Below are positions 26,978-34,521 of a DNA stretch of 64,000 bases, in pieces. The DNA is taken from positions 13,153 to 77,152 of the forward strand of contig DAOMNQ010000005.1 in the NCBI GenBank assembly GCA_035443945.1, read 5' to 3'. The DNA comes from CAADGN01 sp035443945 (GTDB taxonomy: Bacteria > Planctomycetota > Phycisphaerae > Phycisphaerales > UBA1924). Both the position numbers and the translations under genes were made by a program. The notes under the pieces were generated by a model. It saw only the letters and a program-made list of their open reading frames with translations, did not search any database and was not told the DNA's origin. Position 1 is the stretch's first letter; every line of letters begins with the position of its first letter.

Positions 26978-27672
26978 CCGCCGCCATGCCCGCCCTCCGC
27001 GTCGTCCACTGTTCCGCGCGCCCGACCGAACGCACACTCCGCGCCTGCGCCGCCTTCGGCATCACCCTCGAACGCGCCGCACGCACACGCTCCACCCTGC
27101 CCACGAACGGGCTGCGCCTCGCACGTCTCGTCGTACGCCGACTGCGCCGCGGCGGCGTCGCGCTCCTCACCGGACCGAGCGGAAGCGGCAAGTCATCCCT
27201 CCTCCGCCTCGTCCAGTCCGCGCTCCAAGCGCAAGGCCTCGCCGTCCTGCACGCCGCGCCCATCGACGCACGAACGAAGTCCCGGACCGTCATGGACCTC
27301 CTCGACGGCTCGGTCGAAGACGGCCTCCGCGCCCTCGGTGTCGCCGGACTCGCCGATGCCACCCTCTGGCCCCGCACCCCCGCCGAACTTTCCGAAGGCC
27401 AGCGCTGGCGACTCGCCCTCGCCCTCGCCGCCAGCCGGGCACGCCCCGGCTCCTGCATCATCGCCGACGAGTTCTGCTCCACGCTCGACCGCACCACCGC
27501 CCGCTGCGTCGCCTCCGCCTTCGCCCGCTGGGCCGCGCGCACGCCCGGCCTCCGCGCCGTCTGCGCCACCGCGCACGCCGATCTCGCCGAAGCCCTCTGC
27601 CCACGCCTCACTATCGACCTCGGCCTCGACGGCCGCGTCCATTTCCACCGCGGAAGGCGGGCGACGCCATGA
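26974..27672 (+). CDS. Soluble ABC-type ATPase
   Basis: A protein of 232 residues with all the nucleotide-binding elements of an ABC ATPase: Walker A LLTGPSGSGKSSLLRL (about residue 66), an ABC-signature-like LSEGQRWRLALALA (about 138), and Walker B with catalytic Asp-Glu in SCIIADEFCSTLD (about 160), then a switch His in ATAHADLAE. There is no membrane domain and no permease gene nearby, so transport is unlikely. Its overlap by 4 bases with the GNAT gene (ATGA) mirrors COG2401-type proteins, in which an ABC ATPase is fused to a GNAT-like domain; that link is my inference. The start is GTG 26974 or ATG 26986. Confidence 0.85.
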   Translation: MTAAMPALRVVHCSARPTERTLRACAAFGITLERAARTRSTLPTNGLRLARLVVRRLRRGGVALLTGPSGSGKSSLLRLVQSALQAQGLAVLHAAPIDARTKSRTVMDLLDGSVEDGLRALGVAGLADATLWPRTPAELSEGQRWRLALALAASRARPGSCIIADEFCSTLDRTTARCVASAFARWAARTPGLRAVCATAHADLAEALCPRLTIDLGLDGRVHFHRGRRATP

Positions 27673-28379
27673 CGAACGACGCGAACATCGCCATCGAACC
27701 CGGCACGATGCGCGACTACGACGCCCTCGCCGTCTTCCACTACCGCGCCGGGCCACCCGCGACCGTCGCTCGCGGACACAGCGGCATGCCCGCCATCCTC
27801 CGCGCACGAGACGCCGAAACCGGCTCGCTCGTCGGCGTCCTCGTTGTCTCCATGCCCACGCTCAACGGCTCCTGGCGCGAACTCGCCTGGCCCGGTCGCT
27901 ACTCGACCGCCGACAAACGCCGCAACGCCGCGCGCATCAACGCCGAACTCCGGTGCATCTCACGCGTCGTCGTCGATCCACGCTGGCGGGGCCTCGGCGT
28001 CGCCGGCAGGCTCGTCCGCGCCTACCTCGAAAACCCGCTCACTCTCGCCACCGAGGCGCTCGCCGCGATGGGCAGCCTCTGCCCGTTCTTCGAACGCGCA
28101 GGCATGACGCCGTACACGCTCCCGCCCGCGTCGCACGACGCCCGCCTCCTCGACGCACTCTGGGAGTGCGGCGTCGAACCGTGGTCACTCCTCGACCCCC
28201 CCCTCGCGCAGCGCACGCTCGAACGCAGACCGTGGCTCGAGCGCGAACTGCGCGCCTGGGCGCGCGGCTCACCCACCACGCGACGCCACGCCGCCGCGGA
28301 CGCCCCCGCGCTCACACGCCTCGCCGCAGCCCGGGTTTCCGTCCGCATCACCGCCTACGCGGCCGTCAGGGAGAAATGA
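27669..28379 (+). CDS. GNAT-family N-acetyltransferase
   Basis: A protein of 236 residues. LRCISRVVVDPRWRGLGVAG is a good GNAT motif A, with the R-x-x-G-x-G/A acetyl-CoA pyrophosphate loop, and CPFFERAGMTPYTLP fits motif B. The C-terminal 70 residues are helical and Arg-rich. The acetylated target is unknown. The gene overlaps the ABC ATPase gene by 4 bases and the small gene behind it starts 3 bases after its stop, so all are probably one transcript. Confidence 0.82.
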   Translation: MTNDANIAIEPGTMRDYDALAVFHYRAGPPATVARGHSGMPAILRARDAETGSLVGVLVVSMPTLNGSWRELAWPGRYSTADKRRNAARINAELRCISRVVVDPRWRGLGVAGRLVRAYLENPLTLATEALAAMGSLCPFFERAGMTPYTLPPASHDARLLDALWECGVEPWSLLDPPLAQRTLERRPWLERELRAWARGSPTTRRHAAADAPALTRLAAARVSVRITAYAAVREK

Positions 28380-28382
28380 TCG

Positions 28383-28571
28383 ATGACCACGACACGAACC
28401 ACCGTCCGTTCGCGCGTTCCCAGGCCGAAGGAACCCCCGGACGCCCGCGACATGCCGCACGGCCTCACCATCTTCCTCACCGGACGCGACCGCGCCCGAG
28501 TCCTCCGTGCCCTGCGCCGCCTCGACGGAAACCGCGCCGTCGCCATCAAACGTGCACTCGGGCTTGACTGA
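28383..28571 (+). CDS. Small basic protein, 62 residues
   Basis: It starts 3 bases after the GNAT stop, so translational coupling is likely. The N-terminal half is Arg/Pro-rich and probably disordered; the second half (GLTIFLTGRDRARVLRALRR, then L-D-G-N-R-A-V-A) looks like a short strand and two helices and could bind nucleic acid. No family recognised. Confidence 0.65.
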   Translation: MTTTRTTVRSRVPRPKEPPDARDMPHGLTIFLTGRDRARVLRALRRLDGNRAVAIKRALGLD

Positions 28572-28580
28572 ACCCGCCTT

Positions 28581-28607
28581 CGGGTACCCCGTCCCTCCGC
28601 GGCGGCT
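28581..28607 (+). repeat. Dispersed hairpin repeat, copy 3 (degenerate)
   Basis: CGGGTACCCC is followed by CCGTCCCTCCGCGGCGG-like sequence; the stem now has one wobble and one mismatch against the 1219 copy. It lies between the small basic protein gene and the terminase gene. Confidence 0.7.
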
Positions 28608-28781
28608 TCGCGCCTACCACCCCTACACACCCGCGCCCATCCCCGCCCATCGAACGATCCGGTGTCCGACCGAACGTGGTTGTGCAACCGGACCCGTCTG
28701 CCCGCCACCGAGCGGCGGCGCATCCGGCACGACAGAATCACGCCATCAGCCTTCCCCCGAGGCTGTGCCAAGGGGGGGGGT

Positions 28782-30305
28782 ATGGATCTCATCGAGTACG
28801 GTCCGCTCTTTCTGCCACGCACTCCGGCCGACCTCGAGCGCAGCCTCCGAACCCTCGCCGGCGTCTCCGTCCCCCGCCGCGCCCTCACGCCCGGCCACGC
28901 CGCCCCCTTCGACTACCTCGCCCACACTTTCTTCGAGGGCGCCCCCGCCCTCGGCGAAACGCCCCTTGCCCCGCCCGACGCAGTCGTCTGGGCGAACCGC
29001 GGCGGCGGCAAGACCTTTCTCGGCGCGCTCGCCACCATGCTCGACCTCGTCCACAAGCCCGGCATCGAAGTCCGAATCCTCGGCGGCTCCCTCGAACAGT
29101 CACGAAGAATGCACGCACACCTCCGCGCACTCTTCGCACGCGAACCACTCGCACAACTCGTCGATGGCCGGATCACCGAACGGCGGCTCGCACTCAACAA
29201 CGGCTCCACCGTCGAACTCCTCGCCCAATCCCAGACCTCCGTCCGCGGCACCCGCGTCCAGAAACTCCGCTGCGACGAGGTCGAACTCTTCGACCCCGAA
29301 GTCTGGGAGGCCGCACAACTCGTCACACGCTCGAAAGCCGTCCAACTCCCCGACGGCCGGACGCTCGTCGTTCGGGGCACCATCGATTGCCTCAGCACCA
29401 TGCACCTCCCGCACGGCCTCATGCACGCCATCGTCGAGGAGTGCCGCGCCGGCAGGCGGCGACTCTTCCGCTGGGGCGTCGCCGACGCCCTCGCCCGCTG
29501 CGGCCCCGAGCACGCCTGCCGAGCGGACAACGCCGACTGTGCGCTCTTCCCCGAATGCCAGGGGCGGGCCAAGGCGTGGAGCGACCACGAACCGGCCGGG
29601 CACATCGAGATCGCCGATGCGCTCGCCATGAAGGCCCGCGTCTCCGCCGTTGCCTGGGAGGCCGAGATGCTCTGCCTGCGCCCCTCGCGCTCCCACGCCG
29701 TCCTCCCCGAGTTCGATCCGCGGCTGCACGTCATCCACGACGATCCGCCCGACTCGACCGCCCTCACCTGGATCGCCGGCATGGATTTCGGCTACCGCTC
29801 GCCCACCGTCGTCCTCTGGGCCTGCGTCGATCCCTCCGGCACGCTCCGCGTTCTGGCCGAGCGCGTCGAGAGCGGCCTCGTCCTCGGCGACCACGTTCGC
29901 GCCATCCTCGAATCGCCGTGGCCCCCCGGCGGGCACGCGCGGCTCGCCTGGATCGGCGTCGATCCCGCCGGTCGCCAGATGAACGACCAGACCGGCGTCA
30001 GCGCGGTGCAGGCCATGGGCCGCGCCAACCTCCGCGTCCGCACTCGGGCGATGGGCATCCAGCAAGGGCTTGCGCTCCTCCGCGCACGACTCCGCCCCGC
30101 GGACCGCGGCCTGCCCCCGCGCCTCTTCGTCCACGCCCGATGCGCACGCCTCATCGAGAGCCTCGAACGCTACCACTACCGCCCCGACAGACCCGAGAGC
30201 CTCGAGCCCGTCAAGGACGGCAACGACCACGCCGTCGACGCACTCCGCTATATGGTCCAGAACCTCGACGCCCCCCACGAGTGCGCGTCCGCAAAGTACG
30301 TCTGA
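28782..30305 (+). CDS. Phage terminase large subunit
   Basis: A protein of 507 residues. The packaging ATPase has Walker A ANRGGGKT (residues 71-78) and Walker B LRCDEVELF (about 162). The RNase H-like nuclease has GMDFGYRSPTVV (about 332), WIGVDPAGRQMND (about 391) and DGNDHAVDALRY (about 479), the three acidic clusters that hold the metal ions. All key residues are in place, so it looks functional. TerL cuts concatemeric DNA and pumps it into proheads. The ATG at 28782 is preceded directly by nine G and a T (28772-28781). No portal, protease, capsid or tail gene follows; the next gene is an unrelated membrane protein on the other strand. Confidence 0.92.
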   Translation: MDLIEYGPLFLPRTPADLERSLRTLAGVSVPRRALTPGHAAPFDYLAHTFFEGAPALGETPLAPPDAVVWANRGGGKTFLGALATMLDLVHKPGIEVRILGGSLEQSRRMHAHLRALFAREPLAQLVDGRITERRLALNNGSTVELLAQSQTSVRGTRVQKLRCDEVELFDPEVWEAAQLVTRSKAVQLPDGRTLVVRGTIDCLSTMHLPHGLMHAIVEECRAGRRRLFRWGVADALARCGPEHACRADNADCALFPECQGRAKAWSDHEPAGHIEIADALAMKARVSAVAWEAEMLCLRPSRSHAVLPEFDPRLHVIHDDPPDSTALTWIAGMDFGYRSPTVVLWACVDPSGTLRVLAERVESGLVLGDHVRAILESPWPPGGHARLAWIGVDPAGRQMNDQTGVSAVQAMGRANLRVRTRAMGIQQGLALLRARLRPADRGLPPRLFVHARCARLIESLERYHYRPDRPESLEPVKDGNDHAVDALRYMVQNLDAPHECASAKYV

Positions 30306-30313
30306 TGCGGTTG

Positions 30314-30445
30314 TTCACGCGGAGGCGCAGAGCACGCGGAGGAAGAATGAGAAATGTGCGGGCCTATCCGGACGGGGCGGGGCCTTGCAGGCCCCGTCTC
30401 TCTCTTCCCTTCTCTCTCCTCTGCGTGCTCCGCGCCTCCGCGTGA
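30314..30445. repeat. Large inverted repeat after the terminase gene
   Basis: The 30-bp left arm (30314-30343, beginning TTCACGCGGAGGCGCAGAG) and the 29-bp right arm (30417-30445) are inverted copies with about two mismatches. Between them GACGGGGC (30371-30378) pairs with GCCCCGTC (30391-30398). The arms have the same layout as the CACAGAGG inverted repeats at 35507-35583 and 58229-58440. Confidence 0.8.
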
Positions 30446-30452
30446 GCCACTC

Positions 30453-30719
30453 CTAATCCGGCATCGGCGCCAGCGCAGGCACCACCACCTGCACGAACAC
30501 GTACGACGCGATCCCCAGCAGCACCATCGACACCACGATCTGCGCCGTCAGCACAAGCACCCGCCTCCAGTACCCCTCCAGCGTCTGCATCCGCGCCGCC
30601 CGATAGACCACCGCGATCCCGAACGACATCGGCACCACCAGCAGGAACCACCACCCGTGCGCGTCGATCGGGTCCAGGAACGGCCGCCACGCCAGCGCCC
30701 AGAGCACGGAGCCTGTCAT
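30453..30719 (-). CDS. Small membrane protein, 88 residues
   Basis: Two hydrophobic segments (about residues 22-41 and 55-82) are separated by an Arg-rich loop (YRAARMQTLEGYWRR). It overlaps the upstream gene by 4 bases, so the two are an operon and probably work together in the membrane. No family recognised. Confidence 0.7.
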   Translation of the reverse strand: MTGSVLWALAWRPFLDPIDAHGWWFLLVVPMSFGIAVVYRAARMQTLEGYWRRVLVLTAQIVVSMVLLGIASYVFVQVVVPALAPMPD

Positions 30720-31210
30720 GCCCGCTCCTCGCGCCGACCCGGGAACGCCGCGTCAAGCACCACGATCAGGTTCATCATCCCCGCGATGCACGCGAAGAGC
30801 GTCCCCAGTTCGTTCATCTTCCCAAGGCTCTTCGTCGCCGGTGGCCGCTGACCACCCAGCGCCGGCATCAGCCGCCCCGTCCCATCCCGCGTCTCGTCCG
30901 GGTTCGCCGAACGCAGCGCCCCCGTCCGAGGGTCGATCCCCTTGATCCTGTTCTGGTGCACGTAGTCCGTCCCGAACGCCACAGGCCCCACCAGCGCCTG
31001 CCCCACGAACCACCACCGGTCCTCCTTCGAGTCCACCACGTCAATCCCGCCTACCAGCAGACCGGTCAGGAACAACCCCAGCACACCCGCACAAATCAGC
31101 CCCGCACGCTTCCGCTCTCCCAGAAACCAGTGCCCCGCCCCTGGAAACGCGAGCGCAAGGATCGCGGCCAGCGCATCGAACCGTTGCGGCGTGTCGGCGG
31201 TGGTCGGCAT
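30716..31210 (-). CDS. Membrane protein of TM2/DUF6677-like type
   Basis: A protein of 164 residues with three membrane segments. It opens ALAAILALAFPGAGHWFLGE, the TM2-like signature (pro-gly turn, G-x-x-x-F-L-G) seen in planctomycete DUF6677 proteins, and ends with GTLFACIAGMMNLIVVLDA. The middle is soluble. I chose ATG 31210; no clear ribosome binding site precedes it. It is co-transcribed with the small membrane protein behind it. Function unknown. Confidence 0.7.
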   Translation of the reverse strand: MPTTADTPQRFDALAAILALAFPGAGHWFLGERKRAGLICAGVLGLFLTGLLVGGIDVVDSKEDRWWFVGQALVGPVAFGTDYVHQNRIKGIDPRTGALRSANPDETRDGTGRLMPALGGQRPPATKSLGKMNELGTLFACIAGMMNLIVVLDAAFPGRREERA

Positions 31211-31299
31211 GGGGGTGGCGGGGAGGGCTGAGGAGGTGTGGCGGTGGCGCGGGTTGGAGGCTAGGTTTGGCGCGTCCCCGGGATGCGGGGGAAGGGGTG

Positions 31300-31327
31300 T
31301 TGACAGCACCGTGACGGTCGGTAGTGT
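31300..31327 (+). promoter_or_regulatory. Candidate sigma-70-type promoter
   Basis: A perfect -35 TTGACA (31300-31305) is followed after 16 bases by TAGTGT (31322-31327). It lies about 125 bases upstream of the acidic protein gene starting at 31451 and points toward it. Confidence 0.5.
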
Positions 31328-31450
31328 ACCGCGTTTTCCGGGCCGGGCTTCGCGGCGGGCCTCGCCAGGGTCGCCCGGAGGACCGGTGGAGCGGGTGTGG
31401 ATGCCCGGGATTCGGGCCGGAAGCGGCCCCGAGAAATGGGAAGGTGAGTC

Positions 31451-31684
31451 ATGGCTGCGGAACAGCTTCTGGCGGAGTGCGGGACGGTCGATCTCGGCGT
31501 GCCGTGGTGGCGGGTGGGACCCCTTCCCCTCGGAGGCGAGGACGACGACGACATCGACGAGGAGTTCGATGACGACTTTGAGGATGATGACGATTACGAC
31601 GACGATGAACTCGCCGACGATGAGGACGAGTTCGAGGACGAGGAAGAGTTCGACGATGACGAGGAGGAAGAAGAGGAACTGTGA
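31451..31684 (+). CDS. Extremely acidic 77-residue protein
   Basis: After a normal 28-residue start (MAAEQLLAECGTVDLGVPWW...) the rest is almost entirely Asp and Glu with a few Phe, Tyr and Leu, for example EEFDDDFEDDDDYDDDELAD. The calculated charge must be about -45. GGAAGG lies 8 bases before the ATG and a good promoter further up, so I take it as real. Such tails mimic nucleic acid or bind basic proteins or cations. It is followed 49 bases later by a conserved-looking gene on the same strand. Confidence 0.7.
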   Translation: MAAEQLLAECGTVDLGVPWWRVGPLPLGGEDDDDIDEEFDDDFEDDDDYDDDELADDEDEFEDEEEFDDDEEEEEEL

Positions 31685-31732
31685 CGCGCCGTGACGGGTT
31701 CACACCCGCTCCGGCGCGGGGAGGACCTGACC

Positions 31733-32158
31733 ATGGCGGCCGAGCGTCGGCGCGAACGCGAAGAACCCGCACCCAGGCGCGATCGCCGACAGACCGTCGT
31801 TGATCGCCGACTCGACCCCGAGACCGGAGGGGCCGAGGCGGTCGTCACGGGGCTTGAACGCCGCCGGGGACCGGGCCGACGACTCAGCGACTTCCGAAAG
31901 GCCGCCGAGGAAGGCGAGATGAACAAGGAGCAGTTCCTGTTCCTCATGGCCATCGACGCCTTCAAACGCGCCAACAACACCTGGTACCCCAGTTGGACCG
32001 ACGTGCTCGAGGTCGTCCGCCTCCTCGGCTACCGCAAGACACTCCCCAGCGAACTCCGCATCGAGTCCGCCGAGGACTGGCAGGAACCCGCCGATTCCCC
32101 CGCCAACGTCCGCCCCCAACGCTGGGGCGAACGCTTCGAACCACGCGAAGCCGCCTGA
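31733..32158 (+). CDS. Hypothetical protein, 141 residues
   Basis: The first 60 residues are Arg-rich and repeat the pattern D-R-R-x-x-V-V-D-R-R and R-R-x-G-P-G-R-R-L-S-D-F. The second half (MNKEQFLFLMAIDAFKRANN, then T-W-Y-P-S-W-T-D-V-L-E-V-V-R-L-L-G-Y-R-K) is a compact helical domain that looks conserved. GGAGG lies 8 bases before ATG 31733. It follows the acidic protein, and a basic/acidic pair could interact, but this is only inference. No family recognised. Confidence 0.7.
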   Translation: MAAERRREREEPAPRRDRRQTVVDRRLDPETGGAEAVVTGLERRRGPGRRLSDFRKAAEEGEMNKEQFLFLMAIDAFKRANNTWYPSWTDVLEVVRLLGYRKTLPSELRIESAEDWQEPADSPANVRPQRWGERFEPREAA

Positions 32159-32215
32159 TCCGTCGACCCGACGCCATCCACAGCCTTGCAACGGCCACGC
32201 TCAGAGCCGAGGCCT

Positions 32216-32875
32216 TCAGGCCTCGCCTACGCGCCGCCGCCGTGCCCCAAGCGCCCCCAGCGCCAACACCGCCAGCGTCCCCGGCGCGGGTGCGTGATCC
32301 GTCCGGATCTCGATGTTGTCCATGAACGCGCTCTGGAAGAACGGGTTCGCACCCGCCCGGAACAGCACCGACGAAAACATCTCCCCGTGCCCCGCGACGA
32401 ACTCCACCCGCGTCGGTGGGTCCACCGAGATGTCCGAGTTGCCCAGGTACCCGTACGCCGACCCCAGCAGGTCGCCAAGCCCGTCCAGCCCCGAGTAAGC
32501 GTGAATCTCCGCCGTGTCCTGGTCCTGCCCGAAGTCCCCGAACTCGATCGAGATCGACGCCACCGGATGGCTGAACGACATCAGGAAGTAGTCATCCTTG
32601 AAGTAGTTGAACGTGGGTGAAAGGTGCTTCGAGCCCCAGCCATCGGGCACCGACTCGCCCGACGAGTCCCATACCGTGAACTTCTCACCGCTCGTCCGCT
32701 TGATCAACGCCGCGAACCCGTCGTGCGCCAGCAGCAACGCGGTCTTGTCGCCCGCCGAGCGGTTCGGGTTCCCCGACAGGTCCTCGAAATCGAAGACGAT
32801 CGTGTCCGCCGCGGCGATCCCCGCGGCGAGCGAACCAGCGAGCGCGAAACACACGGCGGCCGGGAGCCGATTCAT
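32216..32875 (-). CDS. Secreted protein with PEP-CTERM-like tail
   Basis: A protein of 219 residues: signal peptide (cleavage near GIAAA-DTIVFDF), a beta-rich domain with an N-terminal VFDFEDLSGNPNRSAGDKT, and a C-terminal sorting tail APAPGTLAVLALGALGARRR. Such tails are cut by exosortase-type enzymes for surface attachment. GGGAGG lies about 7 bases before ATG 32875. Ligand unknown. Confidence 0.8.
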   Translation of the reverse strand: MNRLPAAVCFALAGSLAAGIAAADTIVFDFEDLSGNPNRSAGDKTALLLAHDGFAALIKRTSGEKFTVWDSSGESVPDGWGSKHLSPTFNYFKDDYFLMSFSHPVASISIEFGDFGQDQDTAEIHAYSGLDGLGDLLGSAYGYLGNSDISVDPPTRVEFVAGHGEMFSSVLFRAGANPFFQSAFMDNIEIRTDHAPAPGTLAVLALGALGARRRRVGEA

Positions 32876-32969
32876 GGCCTGGCCTCCCCAAAGCGAAGTG
32901 CCCACCCGCGGCGTGCACGCCCACCGCGTCCACGCCCGGTCCGTCCATACTACCGATACGGACCGCCGG

Positions 32970-33623
32970 TCAGCGCGGGTTCCGGCTTTCCGACCTTCTC
33001 GCACGTTCCGCCCGAACCGCCTCAACCGCCAGCCCGATCGCTGCGGGCAGGTCGTCGTTCACGATGAAACGATCGTAAACCCCGCCGCCACGGGCATCTG
33101 CGATCTCACGCCGGGCCTCGGCGAATCGCCGGCGGATCGCCTCCTCCGGCTCGCGCTTCCGGGCACGGAGCCGCTCCAGCAGCGCATCCTCGCTCGGCGG
33201 CAGCACGAACAGCCCGAACGCCTCCGGCAGCGCCCCTTTCACCTGCCGCGCACCCTGTACGTCGATCTCCAGGATCACCAGTCGGCCACGGGCCAGTTGC
33301 TCCTCCACCCACCGCCGCGGCGTGCCGTACTTGCGCCCGAACACCTCCGCCGACTCCAGGAACTCCCCGCCCGCCCGCATCCGCTCGAACTCCGCGTCGC
33401 TCACGAAGTGGTAGTCCACCCCTTCCACGTCCGCGTCCGTTTTCGGCCGTGTCGTCGCCGACACCGAGAAGACCGAGTCGGCGATCGACCGCTCCACCCC
33501 CCGCGTGATCGACGTCTTCCCGACCCCCGAAGGCCCCGAGATGATCAGCAGCATCCCGTCCGGCGTGTCAGTCGGCAGCGTCCGCCGCGCAGCCCCCGCA
33601 CTGTCCCGCTCGCCCGCGCCCAT
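32970..33623 (-). CDS. gmk: Guanylate kinase
   Basis: About 217 residues. It phosphorylates GMP to GDP with ATP. The P-loop is ISGPSGVGKTS (about residues 28-38), followed by the GMP-binding SVSATTRPKTDADVEGVDYH, a Y-G-T-P lid segment and LEIDVQGARQVK. The start is uncertain: ATG 33623 or ATG 33554, neither with a clear ribosome binding site. An essential housekeeping gene. Confidence 0.95.
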   Translation of the reverse strand: MGAGERDSAGAARRTLPTDTPDGMLLIISGPSGVGKTSITRGVERSIADSVFSVSATTRPKTDADVEGVDYHFVSDAEFERMRAGGEFLESAEVFGRKYGTPRRWVEEQLARGRLVILEIDVQGARQVKGALPEAFGLFVLPPSEDALLERLRARKREPEEAIRRRFAEARREIADARGGGVYDRFIVNDDLPAAIGLAVEAVRAERARRSESRNPR

Positions 33624-33772
33624 GAACAGACAGCATACCCCCCGCCCGCGCACCCCACTCCACACCCTCGGAGCGACACCCTCGGAGCCACACCCTCGGA
33701 GCCGCGGGCTTCAGCCCGCGCACGCCCCCACCCGCGCACGACGCGGGCCGACAACCGTTCCCGCCGGTTCCG

Positions 33773-34411
33773 CTATCGCCGCCGCCGCATCGCCACCAGC
33801 GCACCCAGCGCGAGCGTCGCCGCCCCACCCGGCGCGGGAACGCACTTCACGTAGAAGTGCATCGGGTCCGAGTCCGCGTACACCCCGTTCGAGTCCCACG
33901 CCACCAGCGTCAACTGGTACAGCCCCGGCCTGTTCACCATGAACTGCTGCCCGTGCGGGTGCCCGTCGAACCCAACGTGGAAACTCCGGCCCTCGCGCGT
34001 CGCCGCCGAGAACTGCGCCACGTTCTCCAGCACGTTCCCGTGACGCTCCGCCCACGCCACGTCCGCCTTCCGCGGCGAGCCGACATGCTCGAACCCAGCG
34101 AGTTCGTACCAGAAGTCCCCGCCGTCAAGCCGACCGGTCGCCGCGTAGAAGTCGCTCGAGAGCGTGCACTCCGCGCCCACCTGCCACCCTGCGAAGTCCC
34201 CCGACCCCCACACGAAGAACGTCTCCCGCGTCACGCGATCGTCGTCGTGCAGCAGCCAACCGTCGCCGTCGATCGAGAAGTGCTCCTCGCCCGCGTAGTA
34301 CCCGACCGCCATCAGCGTCTTCCCGGCCAGCGTGTCGATGGTGACGTGGTTCTCGTGCGCAAACGCCGAACCGGCAACGCCCGCGACCGCGAGCAGAGCG
34401 AAAGTACGCAT
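33773..34411 (-). CDS. Secreted protein with PEP-CTERM-like tail
   Basis: A protein of 212 residues: signal peptide (MRTFALLAVAGVAGSAFAHE), a beta-rich domain with H-V-T-I-D-T-L-A-G-K and YQLTLVAWDSNGVYADSDP, and the tail VPAPGGAATLALGALVAMRR plus two more Arg. It resembles planctomycete surface proteins with a cadherin- or Ig-like fold. GGAGAG lies about 6 bases before ATG 34411. It is read separately from pyrB upstream, although the pyrB start frame happens to run into it. Confidence 0.8.
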   Translation of the reverse strand: MRTFALLAVAGVAGSAFAHENHVTIDTLAGKTLMAVGYYAGEEHFSIDGDGWLLHDDDRVTRETFFVWGSGDFAGWQVGAECTLSSDFYAATGRLDGGDFWYELAGFEHVGSPRKADVAWAERHGNVLENVAQFSAATREGRSFHVGFDGHPHGQQFMVNRPGLYQLTLVAWDSNGVYADSDPMHFYVKCVPAPGGAATLALGALVAMRRRR

Positions 34412-34521
34412 CGTTCTCTCCAAGTGAATGGTGACGACGAGACAACACCGCCACGGCCCCGATCGGATCGCGGCCTGCCAAACCATGCCACGGTTTTCAC
34501 TACGTGCAAGCCGATTCCACA

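Noticed and set aside
26974..27672. ATPase of an ABC transporter
   Set aside because: No permease or binding-protein gene is near, and the gene lies inside the terminase operon, overlapping an acetyltransferase gene.
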